Source: 20CM-2-65-7 sp963830455
GTDB lineage: Bacteria > Gemmatimonadota > Gemmatimonadetes > Gemmatimonadales > GWC2-71-9
Length of the DNA: 64,000 nt
Reading direction: 5' to 3'
Assembly: GCA_963830455.1 (NCBI GenBank)
Contig: CAWHMT010000007.1
Location: 186,001 to 250,000 of the forward strand
The notes beneath the pieces were generated by a model. That model had not been told where the DNA came from, did not search any database, and saw only the letters and a list, made by a program, of their open reading frames with translations. The position numbers were made by a program, and so were the translations under genes. Within the stretch, counting starts at the first letter, position 1; every line of letters starts with the position of its first letter. This document shows, piece after piece, positions 18,694 through 26,579 of this stretch.

Positions 18694-19620
18694 CTACGTC
18701 GCAAACACGTACAAGACGCCAAGATCCGTAAGTGCCCAAGCGGCAAGTGCGCGATACATCCCCCGCTGATGTTGCCGCGGAGTCCATTCCGAGTATGTGC
18801 CGAGCCACGGCAACAGCACAGCGAGCCAGGTCACGAGCGGCAACACGAGGGCGAGCGCCTTCCCTCCTACGTTGAGGACGCTGAGCGCCCACGCGAACAG
18901 TCCAAACGCGATCAGGGCGCAGGCAACCGCCACGATGAGGCTGGCCCGCATGCCCAGGATCAGCGCCAGCGTCCGGTCCCCGCGGCGCCGGTCTTCATCG
19001 AACTGATAGAGCTGCGTGAGCGGGTAGAGCGCGGCGAACAGCGGGCAGAATGCGAGCAGCACGAGGCCGTGGCCGAGGTCGAGGGGGCGGCCCGTCGCGG
19101 CCCACGCGGCGTACGGCGTCAGCGTCCCGAAGCCCCACATGTTGATGACCCAGTCCACGCCGGCCACGGCCTTAAACCGAAACGGCGGGACGGAGTAGAG
19201 GATCGATAGCATGAAGCAAATGGCATAGGCAATCTGAAACCCGGCGGGGAGCATGAGCGCGAGCAGTTGGCCGCCCACGAGCAGCGCCACGCTGAAAGGC
19301 AACAAGTACCGGGGTAACGGCGGGGGCGCGTTGAGGTAGCCAATGTCGCCTTCATCCCGATCGAACACGCTGTTGACCGCGAGCGTGCCGCCGTTGAGGA
19401 ACACCACCCAAATCACGAGCGCGAGCAACGCATTCCCCAACTGCTCCCCGCTCCCTGCGCCCCGCACCCCCACTGCCAGGACGTAGCCGAGCAGCGTATG
19501 GCCCGCCATGATCGGCCACTCCGCGGGACGCATGTGCAGCACGTAGGAGTACAGCTCGCCGGGCAGGAGGCGATACCCCCAGCGACGCCACGCGTTGAGA
19601 GTACGGGCGTCGCTTACCAC
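18694..19620 (-). CDS. UbiA-family prenyltransferase
   Basis: An integral membrane prenyltransferase of 308 residues that attaches an isoprenoid chain to an acceptor. The first Asp-rich site reads NSVFDRDEGDIGYLNAP and the second QLYQFDEDRRRGDRTLAL, in the usual places on two cytoplasmic loops; eight or nine membrane segments follow the UbiA pattern. The acceptor (quinone precursor, chlorin or lipid) cannot be decided. GTG at 19620 is preferred, overlapping the coaX stop; it leaves a normal N-terminus before RPAEWPIMAGHTLLGY. A second UbiA-family gene lies at 21959-22786. Confidence 0.82.
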   Translation of the reverse strand: MVSDARTLNAWRRWGYRLLPGELYSYVLHMRPAEWPIMAGHTLLGYVLAVGVRGAGSGEQLGNALLALVIWVVFLNGGTLAVNSVFDRDEGDIGYLNAPPPLPRYLLPFSVALLVGGQLLALMLPAGFQIAYAICFMLSILYSVPPFRFKAVAGVDWVINMWGFGTLTPYAAWAATGRPLDLGHGLVLLAFCPLFAALYPLTQLYQFDEDRRRGDRTLALILGMRASLIVAVACALIAFGLFAWALSVLNVGGKALALVLPLVTWLAVLLPWLGTYSEWTPRQHQRGMYRALAAWALTDLGVLYVFAT

Positions 19621-20411
19621 TTCAGGCCGAGCGCCGCCGCTGCGATTCGTAGACCGATCAATGTGAGATCGGATTGTACCGACGCGATCTCTTTGCAGAG
19701 CGGTGCGACGAGCGTCGCCAATCCCCCCGTCGCCACCACGAGCGGCTGCTGCTTCGAAGGCCACTCGGCCTTGATGCGGCGCACCAGCCCATCGACGGCA
19801 TCGGCGGTGCCCCAGAGCACACCCACGCGAATGCAGTCCTCGGTCCGTCGGCCGATCGCCCGCGTGGGTGGTGTCAGCTCCGTGGCAGGCAGTTTCGCCG
19901 TCTTGCGGACCAGCTCGTCCGACGCGGTGCGAAGACCCGGCATGATCACGCCGCCGATGAATCGACCTCCCCGCCCCGGCGGCGCGTCTACCGTGATGCA
20001 GTCAAATGTGGTCGCCGTTCCGAAGTCCACGACAATCGTGTCCTGCTTGAAGAGCTGCACGGCGGCAAGCGTGTTGACGATGCGGTCGGCGCCCACCGTG
20101 AGCGGCTCATCCACGTCGAGCACGATCGGCAGCTTCGAGCGAGCGTCGACGCGAACCGGGGCTCGGGTGGTGGCGAGCTCGACTCCCTCGCACAGGCTCT
20201 CAGCCACCTGCGGAGCAACCGACGCGACGATGCTCGCGCCGATTTCCTGAGTGGACCGCCCCGATTGTGCCAGCTGCGCGGTGAGCGCCGACGCCCATTC
20301 GTCCGGGGTTCGGTGCGGGGTCGAGTACAGTCGCCAATGCGCGTCCAGGCGCTCACCCGCGAACAACCCGACGGTGGTTTCGGTGTTGCCGATATCGAAG
20401 GCGAGGAGCAT
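19614..20411 (-). CDS. coaX: Type III pantothenate kinase
   Basis: Catalyses the first step of coenzyme A synthesis, phosphorylating pantothenate. The 265 residues show the phosphate-binding MLLAFDIGNTETTVGLF at the start, VGADRIVNTLAAVQLF, VVDFGTATTFDCITVDAPPGRGGRFIGGVIMPGL and ATGGLATL, all typical of CoaX (ASKHA fold). The ATG at 20411 gives the standard N-terminus. It follows birA by 7 bases, the common birA-coaX arrangement. Confidence 0.95.
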   Translation of the reverse strand: MLLAFDIGNTETTVGLFAGERLDAHWRLYSTPHRTPDEWASALTAQLAQSGRSTQEIGASIVASVAPQVAESLCEGVELATTRAPVRVDARSKLPIVLDVDEPLTVGADRIVNTLAAVQLFKQDTIVVDFGTATTFDCITVDAPPGRGGRFIGGVIMPGLRTASDELVRKTAKLPATELTPPTRAIGRRTEDCIRVGVLWGTADAVDGLVRRIKAEWPSKQQPLVVATGGLATLVAPLCKEIASVQSDLTLIGLRIAAAALGLKW

Positions 20412-20418
20412 GGGGCGG

Positions 20419-21192
20419 CTAAGATAGCTCGACGTGGCCGTCGCGCACCATCGTCGTGCCGGCGCCCGTGTCGACGAGCAGCGCGCCGTCGGGCCGGATG
20501 CCCGCCGCGCGTCCCACGAGCGGCGCGCGCAGATGGCGCCCGCGCAGCCAATCCCGTCGAGCGAAGGCTGCACACTCGAATTCGGTCAACCGGGCGTCGT
20601 GTGCCGTGAGCCGGAGCAGCGCGGGGACCAGTTGATCGAGGACGTCAATCCGCCGCACGGCTGGCCGCAGCTCGCACAGCGAAACCGCGCGGTCCACCAG
20701 TTCCGCTGGAACCTCGTTCGCGACGTTGACTCCGATGCCGACACCGAGCCATTGCAGCGCGTCACCCTGCCAGCGACTCTCACAGAGAATCCCGGCGACC
20801 TTGCGATCATCCACCAGGACGTCGTTGGGCCACTTGAGGCCGGCGCGCGGGCCGGAGAGCGAGGTCGGGCGAACGCCGAGGACCGCTTCGACCACGTCGG
20901 CGAGCACCAGGCCGATGCGCAACGACAGGACGCCGGCGGCGGGCAGCGGCGGCCGGAGCAACATGCCGAGCCAGACGCCACCGGCAGGCGAGCGCCAGGT
21001 CCGCCCGTCGCGGCCGCGCCCCGCCGTCTGCTCCTCGGCGAGCACGACGGTCCCGCCGGCGGCACCCTGGGGGCCGAGGTCGTGAACCGCGTCGAGGGCC
21101 GACGGGAGGGTGCGGAATACGCCGCACTGCGGGACGCCCCAGCGGCGCGCGAGCGCCGCCGCGGGGATGTCGTCGATGCCTAGCCGTGCCAC
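20419..21192 (-). CDS. birA: Biotin-protein ligase (BirA, catalytic type)
   Basis: Attaches biotin to the biotin carboxyl carrier protein. About 257 residues from a GTG at 21192. It shows the biotinyl-AMP loop EEQTAGRGRDGRTWRSPAGGVWLGMLL, then LKWPNDVLVDDRKVAGILCE and the C-terminal SH3-like domain (GRAAGIRPDGALLVDTGAG). It lacks the DNA-binding domain of E. coli BirA, so it should be an enzyme only. The start overlaps the end of uppP by 13 bases. Confidence 0.9.
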   Translation of the reverse strand: MARLGIDDIPAAALARRWGVPQCGVFRTLPSALDAVHDLGPQGAAGGTVVLAEEQTAGRGRDGRTWRSPAGGVWLGMLLRPPLPAAGVLSLRIGLVLADVVEAVLGVRPTSLSGPRAGLKWPNDVLVDDRKVAGILCESRWQGDALQWLGVGIGVNVANEVPAELVDRAVSLCELRPAVRRIDVLDQLVPALLRLTAHDARLTEFECAAFARRDWLRGRHLRAPLVGRAAGIRPDGALLVDTGAGTTMVRDGHVELS

Positions 21193-21962
21193 AGCGCGTA
21201 CGCGAGCGTGAACAAGCCGATCGCGATGCAATAGGGAGCGAACACGTAGAAGCGGCCGTCCCGGATGAGACGCACCAGCAGGCGGATGGACCACACGCCG
21301 GCGGCGAAAGCGAGGATGAAACTCACGGCCCAGGGCAGCGCGCCGATCCGACCCATGTTCAGCACGGCGTCCTTCGCCTCGAGGAGACCCGCGCCCGCAA
21401 TGACGGGGATGGACATGAGAAAACTGAACTCGGCCGCAGCCGCGGGGGTGAGCCCGGTCTTCAACGCGGCGGCGACGGTGGCCCCCGAGCGTGAGATGGC
21501 CGGCAGGATGGCGAACGCCTGCGCCAGCCCGATCAAGCCGGCGGCTGCGGGCGTCGGCGTCGTGCGCTCGCCATAGGCCCCACGCGTCGCCAGCAGAATG
21601 AATCCGGTGATGATGAACTGCACGCCCACCCAGAGCAGCGAGTGAAACTGCTCCTCGATTTGCCGGTGAAACAGGATTCCGATCGCGGCCGCCGGCACAC
21701 TGGCGATGATGAGGAGGCCGGCGTACAGCAGGCTGGCTCGTTCCCCCCGGAGCGCGCCGCGGATGATGTCCCAGAGGCGCCGCCCGTACACGACGAACAC
21801 GGAGCCGAGCGTCGCGATGTGGAGCGACACCTCCACCGTCACGTCCGTGAAGTGGACGCCCGTGAGCGCCTCGAAGAGCACGAGATGCCCCGAGCTCGAG
21901 ACGGGAAGGAATTCGGTAAGCCCCTGCACCAGTCCGAGCACGATGCCTTGCCAAAGATTCAA
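21180..21962 (-). CDS. uppP: Undecaprenyl-diphosphatase
   Basis: A membrane phosphatase (BacA/UppP) that regenerates undecaprenyl phosphate, the lipid carrier for peptidoglycan. The 260 residues include the signature LGLVQGLTEFLPVSSSGHLVL near the N-terminus and ILPAISRSGATVAAAL, plus about eight membrane segments. A TTG start at 21962 gives MNLWQGIVLGLVQGL, the usual N-terminus, and overlaps the upstream prenyltransferase stop (TTGA). Confidence 0.95.
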   Translation of the reverse strand: MNLWQGIVLGLVQGLTEFLPVSSSGHLVLFEALTGVHFTDVTVEVSLHIATLGSVFVVYGRRLWDIIRGALRGERASLLYAGLLIIASVPAAAIGILFHRQIEEQFHSLLWVGVQFIITGFILLATRGAYGERTTPTPAAAGLIGLAQAFAILPAISRSGATVAAALKTGLTPAAAAEFSFLMSIPVIAGAGLLEAKDAVLNMGRIGALPWAVSFILAFAAGVWSIRLLVRLIRDGRFYVFAPYCIAIGLFTLAYALWHG

Positions 21963-22786
21963 GCGGCCTTTCCCATGACGAGTGCGACCAGTCCGATGAC
22001 CATCGCGCCTTTCAGCAGCGCGCTCACCCGTTCCACCTTCCCGAGCAGGAGCCACGTGGCCGCGAGCAGCACCGCCATCTGAGCCGGGAGCGCGAACAGG
22101 AAGTACGCCGACCGATAATCGTCGTGCATCGGCACCAGCAGACTCGCGGGTATGAACAAGAGCCCGATTCCGGCAGCCACGACCATCGCCGGCCGACGGC
22201 CGACGACGATCGGCATCGTGCGGCGGCCGATGGTGCGGTCGCCGGCTTCGTCCTCGATGTCCTTGACGATCTCGCGTACGACATGCAGCCACGCCGCGAG
22301 CAGCCACGGCACCAGCCCAGCGCCGGGGCGTCCCACCGCCAGTGCCCCATAGAATGGCGGCGATCCCGCAACGATCGCCACCGCGAGGTTCCCGACCAGC
22401 GGTACGGGTTTGAGCAGCGGCGAGTAGCTGAACATGACGCCAAGGGCGGCCAGAGCGGCAACGACCTGCCAGCCACCGATCACGCCGGCGAACGCGAGTC
22501 CGAGCAGCGTGCCGGCGAACAGGATGAGATCCGCGGTGCCGCGCGTGACCGTTCCCGCCACCATCGGCCGCGTCGCTGGACGATTGATGCGATCGGCGGC
22601 GACGTCACGAATGTCGTTCCAGGTGTTGCCGACCGCGCCGAGGGCCAGCCCCGAGCACGCGGCGAAGACCAGCTCTTTCGGGAACGCAATGTCCCAGAGC
22701 GCGATCCAGCCGCCCGCCAACACGCCGGCGGCGGCAATGAGGAGATTGCGCGAGCGGATCAACCTGAGGACTGGGGGGGGAGCCAC
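21959..22786 (-). CDS. UbiA-family prenyltransferase (geranylgeranylglycerol-phosphate type)
   Basis: A 275-residue membrane protein with the two Asp motifs NTWNDIRDVAADRINRPATRPMVAG and REIVKDIEDEAGDRTIGRRTMPIV. These patterns are close to the UbiA members that prenylate glycerol-phosphate lipids or digeranylgeranyl acceptors, but quinone-type substrates are possible. It follows bshA directly and overlaps uppP, so it sits in a polyprenyl and envelope gene run. Confidence 0.83.
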   Translation of the reverse strand: MAPPPVLRLIRSRNLLIAAAGVLAGGWIALWDIAFPKELVFAACSGLALGAVGNTWNDIRDVAADRINRPATRPMVAGTVTRGTADLILFAGTLLGLAFAGVIGGWQVVAALAALGVMFSYSPLLKPVPLVGNLAVAIVAGSPPFYGALAVGRPGAGLVPWLLAAWLHVVREIVKDIEDEAGDRTIGRRTMPIVVGRRPAMVVAAGIGLLFIPASLLVPMHDDYRSAYFLFALPAQMAVLLAATWLLLGKVERVSALLKGAMVIGLVALVMGKAA

Positions 22787-23914
22787 CTACGTCAGGACCT
22801 CGTTGTACAGCTCCTCGTATCTCGGCACGACGCGATCGGCCGAGAACTGGAGCGCGTGCTCGGCCGCTGCGCGCCGCATGCGCTGGAGCGTCCCCGGATC
22901 CTCGAGGATGCGCAGCGCGCGCTCGGACATCGCCGCCACATCGCCGACCGGCGCGAGCAACCCCGTGGTGCCGTCCTGAATGACCTCCGGCAGCCCGCCC
23001 GCGGTGCTGGCCACAACCGGCACCGCGCAGGCCATCGCCTCGAGCGCGGCCAGTCCGAACGATTCCGTGGCCGAGGGGAGCAGGAACAGATCGGCGCCGC
23101 GGAGCACGTCGCCCACGCTTTCGACCTTACCCAGGAAGCGCACGTCCTTGCGCAGCCCGAGCGTGTCCACGTCCTGCTCGGCCGGGTCGCGATCGGGTCC
23201 GTCACCGACGAGCACCAGCGTGGCCGGCAGCCGCTTGCGCACGCTGGCGAAGATCTTGATGACGTCGCCGATGCGCTTGACGGGCCGGAAGTTGGACACG
23301 TGCACCAGAATGCGATGGCCCGCGGGCGCGAGCCGCTTGCGAAACGCGTCGTCAGTGGGCGGATGATAGTCGGCCGTGGAAATGAAGTTCGGGATCACGC
23401 GCAGGTCGCACTGGCCGCAGCCGAACGCGCGATAGGTTTCGTCGCGCAGATAGGCCGACACGGCGGTGACGGCGTCGGACTGCTCGATCGAGAACTTGGT
23501 CAGCGTGTAGTACGACGGATCCTGCCCGACCAGCGTGATGTCCGTGCCGTGCAGCGTCGTGACGATCTTGAGCCGCAACCCTTCGTGCTCGAGCATTTGC
23601 TTGGCGAGCCAGGCCGTGGCGGCGTGCGGAATCGCGTAATGCACATGCATCAGATCGAGCTGCTCGCGCTTCGCGACTTCATGCTGCTTCACCGCCAGCG
23701 CCAGCGCGTACGGGGATGACTGCTCGAACAGCGGATAATCGAGTTGAGTCACTTCATGGAACGTGACGCGCTCGGCGAAGCCGCGCAGCCGGAACGGGCT
23801 CGCATAGGAGATGAAGTGGACGTCGTGACCACGGCGGGCGAGCTCGAGGCCCAGCTCGGTCGCCACGGCACCGGATCCACCGTATGTGGGATAGCAGGTG
23901 ATGCCAATTCTCAT
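22787..23914 (-). CDS. bshA: N-acetyl-glucosaminyl L-malate synthase (bacillithiol pathway)
   Basis: A GT4-family glycosyltransferase of 375 residues. The N-terminus MRIGITCYPTYGGSGAVATELGLELARRGHDVHFISY, the stretch LMHVHYAIPHAATAWLAKQM, TTLHGTDITLVGQDPSY and the nucleotide-sugar-binding PSATESFGLAALEAMACAVPVVAS match BshA, which joins UDP-GlcNAc to L-malate in the first step of bacillithiol synthesis. bshB and bshC are not in the window. Its ATG is 5 bases before a heptamer array that also holds the miaA stop. Confidence 0.88.
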   Translation of the reverse strand: MRIGITCYPTYGGSGAVATELGLELARRGHDVHFISYASPFRLRGFAERVTFHEVTQLDYPLFEQSSPYALALAVKQHEVAKREQLDLMHVHYAIPHAATAWLAKQMLEHEGLRLKIVTTLHGTDITLVGQDPSYYTLTKFSIEQSDAVTAVSAYLRDETYRAFGCGQCDLRVIPNFISTADYHPPTDDAFRKRLAPAGHRILVHVSNFRPVKRIGDVIKIFASVRKRLPATLVLVGDGPDRDPAEQDVDTLGLRKDVRFLGKVESVGDVLRGADLFLLPSATESFGLAALEAMACAVPVVASTAGGLPEVIQDGTTGLLAPVGDVAAMSERALRILEDPGTLQRMRRAAAEHALQFSADRVVPRYEELYNEVLT

Positions 23915-23918
23915 ATTA

Positions 23919-23946
23919 GTCGTCGGTCATCGGTTATCGGTCATCC
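23919..23946. repeat. Four-heptamer element at miaA 3' end
   Basis: Four 7-base units of the type gtcatcg (28 bases). The miaA stop codon and its last residues (MTDNR) are read from it. Its first 15 bases are repeated exactly, in inverted orientation, at 24030-24044. Confidence 0.75.
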
Positions 23947-24904
23947 GTTTCCACCTTTCGAAGATCTCGTTAGCCACGACCTCCGCCGTCCGCGAAGCAT
24001 CGAGCGTCCAGAGGTGCTCTGACTGATGACCGATGACCGACGACCGAGAACGCAGTTGATTCCGGAACCACGTCTCCTGCCGCTTCGCATACCGGCGCGT
24101 CGCGATGAGAATGGCGTCGCGCAATCCAGCCTCCGCCAGCTCGCCTCGCAGCATGCTGACCACCTCGCGATAACCGACGCCGTCGAGTCCCGGCGCGTCC
24201 GGCTCCACGCCATGCTCGAGCACGCCGCGCACTTCATCGACGAATCCCGCCGCGAGCATCGCATCGACCCGGGCCGCCAGGCGCCGGTGCAACACGTCCC
24301 GCGGCGCCGTGAGGTGAATGTACCAGGGCCGCAGCGTGCCGCGTTCGCGCGCTTCGTGCTGCCACCACGACAGCGCATACCCCGTGAGCAACGCCACCTC
24401 CACCGCGCGGGCCGCGCGCTGGCGCCCGCCGCCCGGGAAGCGCGGATCCAACCGGCCGGCCCAGCGCGCGAGCTCGGCACCGCCAAGCGATTCCGACCAG
24501 GTTCGCAGCTGCTCGCGCCGCTCGGGATCGAATGGCGGCTCCCGAAACAGGCCGTCGGCGAGTGCGCGGATATACAGCCCGGTGCCGCCGACCACAACCG
24601 GCTGCCGCCCCGCGGCCTGCACGTCGGCGAGCCAGCCCGCAGCCTCGCGCGCAAAGCGCCCGGCGCTGTAACGCTCGCCGGGATCGATGAGATCCAGACC
24701 CAGGTGCGGCACGCGGGTCACCGTGTCGCGATCGGGTTTCGCGGTGCCGATATCGAGCCGGCGATAGATCTGGCGGGCGTCTGCTGATATCACGGTGATC
24801 GGGGTGAGTGCCGCGAGCGCGACCGCGACGGCGGTCTTGCCGACGCCGGTGGGGCCTACGATGACCGGGGTGAGGGGAAGGGGCTGGGGACTAGGTGCGG
24901 CCAA
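23927..24904 (-). CDS. miaA: tRNA dimethylallyltransferase
   Basis: Adds a dimethylallyl group to A37 of tRNAs reading UNN codons. About 325 residues: P-loop PVIVGPTGVGKTAVAVALA, ISADARQIYRRLDIGTAKP, VVVGGTGLYIRAL, and the RYAKRQETWFRNQL region. The TTG at 24904, inside the mutL end, gives the best start. Three heptamer elements affect the protein: residues about 4-13 (APSPQPLPLTP), about 285-294 (SSVIGHQS) and the last six residues with the stop codon. These parts lie outside the conserved core, so the enzyme should still work. Confidence 0.93.
   Translation of the reverse strand: MAAPSPQPLPLTPVIVGPTGVGKTAVAVALAALTPITVISADARQIYRRLDIGTAKPDRDTVTRVPHLGLDLIDPGERYSAGRFAREAAGWLADVQAAGRQPVVVGGTGLYIRALADGLFREPPFDPERREQLRTWSESLGGAELARWAGRLDPRFPGGGRQRAARAVEVALLTGYALSWWQHEARERGTLRPWYIHLTAPRDVLHRRLAARVDAMLAAGFVDEVRGVLEHGVEPDAPGLDGVGYREVVSMLRGELAEAGLRDAILIATRRYAKRQETWFRNQLRSRSSVIGHQSEHLWTLDASRTAEVVANEIFERWKRMTDNR
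24023..24050. repeat. Four-heptamer element inside miaA
   Basis: Four 7-base units of the type ccgatga (28 bases) in the opposite orientation to the array at 23919-23946, 76 bases away; the pair could fold into a hairpin in the miaA message. It is read in frame as a short insert rich in Ser, Val and Ile. Confidence 0.75.
24867..24894. repeat. Four-heptamer element spanning mutL stop and miaA start
   Basis: Four G-rich 7-base units (ggggaag type), 28 bases. The mutL stop codon TAG lies in its last unit and the rest encodes the Pro-rich N-terminus of MiaA. Confidence 0.7.
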
Positions 24905-26579
24905 AGCGACGTTCCAGCTCTTCCTTTGGCAGCTGAACCATACTCGGTCGACCGTGCACGTCGTGCGCCGGCAACGTGGCGTGGAGCAGCCGAACCACCA
25001 GCTCGCGCATCTCATGGGCGTCCAGCGTCTGCCCGGCCTTAATCGCCGCGCGACACGCGTACGTCGCCGCAAAGCGCTCGAGCCGGTTCTGCCATCCGCC
25101 AAACCGGCCCCCGGCGAGATCGGCGACCAGCTCCTGCAAACAGCGCCCCGCCTCGAAGCGTGGATGAGGATTCGGGGCCGTGTGCACGACGATGCTGCGG
25201 CCCGAGAACGGCTCGATCTCGTAGCCGACGCGCGCCAGCAGCTCGCGATGCGCCTCGATGGCGTCGAGCTCTGCCGGCGCGAAGTCGAGTGTGAGCGGCA
25301 ACAACAATCGCTGCGCCGGCGCCCCGTCGCCCGAGAGCTGACGCATCACGTCCTCGTACAACACGCGCTCGTGAGCGGAGTGTTGATCCACGATGGCGAC
25401 GGCCTGGTCGGTTGGGAAAAGGATGTACGTGTTGAAGACCTGGAGAAGAGGCGCTATCGGCTGTCGGCTATCGGCTATCGGGTGACCTTGGCCAGCGAAG
25501 AGCTCGAGCGGCACTCCGACGCCTCCGATAGCCGATAGCTGATAGCCGGTAGCTCCTAGCGGCGCCGCCGCCTCCAACGGCGCGAGCGCTGCTCGCACGG
25601 CCTCCTCGACCACCTTCTCGACGAAAAACTTGTCGCGAAATCGCGCTTCGAGTTTGGCAGGATGCACATTCACGTCCACCGCATCGCCGGGAAGATCGAG
25701 GAACAGCAGCAGCGAAGGCCGATCACCTGGGGCGATCGTCGAGCGATATCCCGCTTCCGCCGCGCGGAGAATGAACGGATCCCGGATCGGACGGCCGCGT
25801 ACGAACACATAGCCCTTGCGACCCGCCGGGCGCGCCTGCGCCGGACGTTGCACCAGACCCGTCACCTCCAGCGGACCGGCGCGGTGCGACACGGTGAGCA
25901 GCGTGTCGGCAAGCTCGGTGCCCCAGAGCGCGTGCGCGCGATCGATGAGCCGCGTGGCCGGCGGGCAGTCGAGCAGCACCCGTCCATCGTTCGTGAGCGA
26001 GAACGCGACGTCCGGTCGCGCCAGCGCCAGCACCGTCAGCGCCTCGACGGCCGCACGTGTCTCGGTGGCCGTGGCGCGCAGAAATTTTCGCCGCGCCGGC
26101 GTGTTGTAGAACAGGGCGCGCACCGTCACGGTGGTCCCGCGCTGGCGCGCCGTGTCGTCCGTGCCTTCCACTTTGCCGCCGGCGACGCGCAGCCGCGTGG
26201 CGTCGTCGCCCCCTCCCGACGTCTCCAGCTCGAACCGCGAGACGGAGGCGATCGCGGGCAGCGCCTCGCCGCGAAAGCCGAACGTCCCGACACCGATGAG
26301 ATCGACGGCCGTGCGGATCTTGCTGGTCGCGTGCCGCTGAATGGCGAGCCGCGCGTCGTCGCGATCCATCCCGACGCCGTCGTCACTGACCCGAATCAGC
26401 GTCTTGCCGCCCTCCTCGAGCTCGACGCGCACGGCGCGCGCACCGGCATCGAGCGCATTCTCGACCAGCTCCTTCACGACGGATGCCGGTCGCTCCACCA
26501 CCTCACCGGCCGCGATCTGGTCGGCGACATTGTCGGCGAGTACCTGCACGCGCGCCCGCCCCCCCGCCAGCACACTCAT
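24891..26579 (-). CDS. mutL: DNA mismatch repair protein MutL
   Basis: A GHKL ATPase of 562 residues that links MutS to downstream repair. The ATPase domain shows IAAGEVVERPASVVKELVENALDAGA, RVSDDGVGM, RHATSKI and GFRGEALPAIASV. The C-terminal dimerisation domain contains VDQHSAHERVLYE and ACRAAIKAGQTLDAHEM. The zinc-binding endonuclease motif DQHAxxERI is present only as DQHSAHERV, so nuclease activity is uncertain. Residues about 343-352 and 367-376, in the linker between domains, are encoded by two inverted heptamer arrays. Start at 26579 overlaps the previous gene (ATGA). Confidence 0.95.
   Translation of the reverse strand: MSVLAGGRARVQVLADNVADQIAAGEVVERPASVVKELVENALDAGARAVRVELEEGGKTLIRVSDDGVGMDRDDARLAIQRHATSKIRTAVDLIGVGTFGFRGEALPAIASVSRFELETSGGGDDATRLRVAGGKVEGTDDTARQRGTTVTVRALFYNTPARRKFLRATATETRAAVEALTVLALARPDVAFSLTNDGRVLLDCPPATRLIDRAHALWGTELADTLLTVSHRAGPLEVTGLVQRPAQARPAGRKGYVFVRGRPIRDPFILRAAEAGYRSTIAPGDRPSLLLFLDLPGDAVDVNVHPAKLEARFRDKFFVEKVVEEAVRAALAPLEAAAPLGATGYQLSAIGGVGVPLELFAGQGHPIADSRQPIAPLLQVFNTYILFPTDQAVAIVDQHSAHERVLYEDVMRQLSGDGAPAQRLLLPLTLDFAPAELDAIEAHRELLARVGYEIEPFSGRSIVVHTAPNPHPRFEAGRCLQELVADLAGGRFGGWQNRLERFAATYACRAAIKAGQTLDAHEMRELVVRLLHATLPAHDVHGRPSMVQLPKEELERRFGRT
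25454..25552. repeat. Inverted pair of four-heptamer arrays inside mutL
   Basis: Array 25454-25481 has four units of the type ctatcgg; array 25525-25552 has four units of the type ccgatag, its reverse complement. They match at about 25 of 28 positions and are 43 bases apart, so the mutL message could form a long hairpin. Both are read in frame in the flexible linker. Confidence 0.8.

Noticed and set aside
19621..19764. Upstream extension of the first UbiA-family gene
   Set aside because: It runs through coaX coding sequence; the GTG at 19620 gives a sensible overlap and a normal N-terminus.
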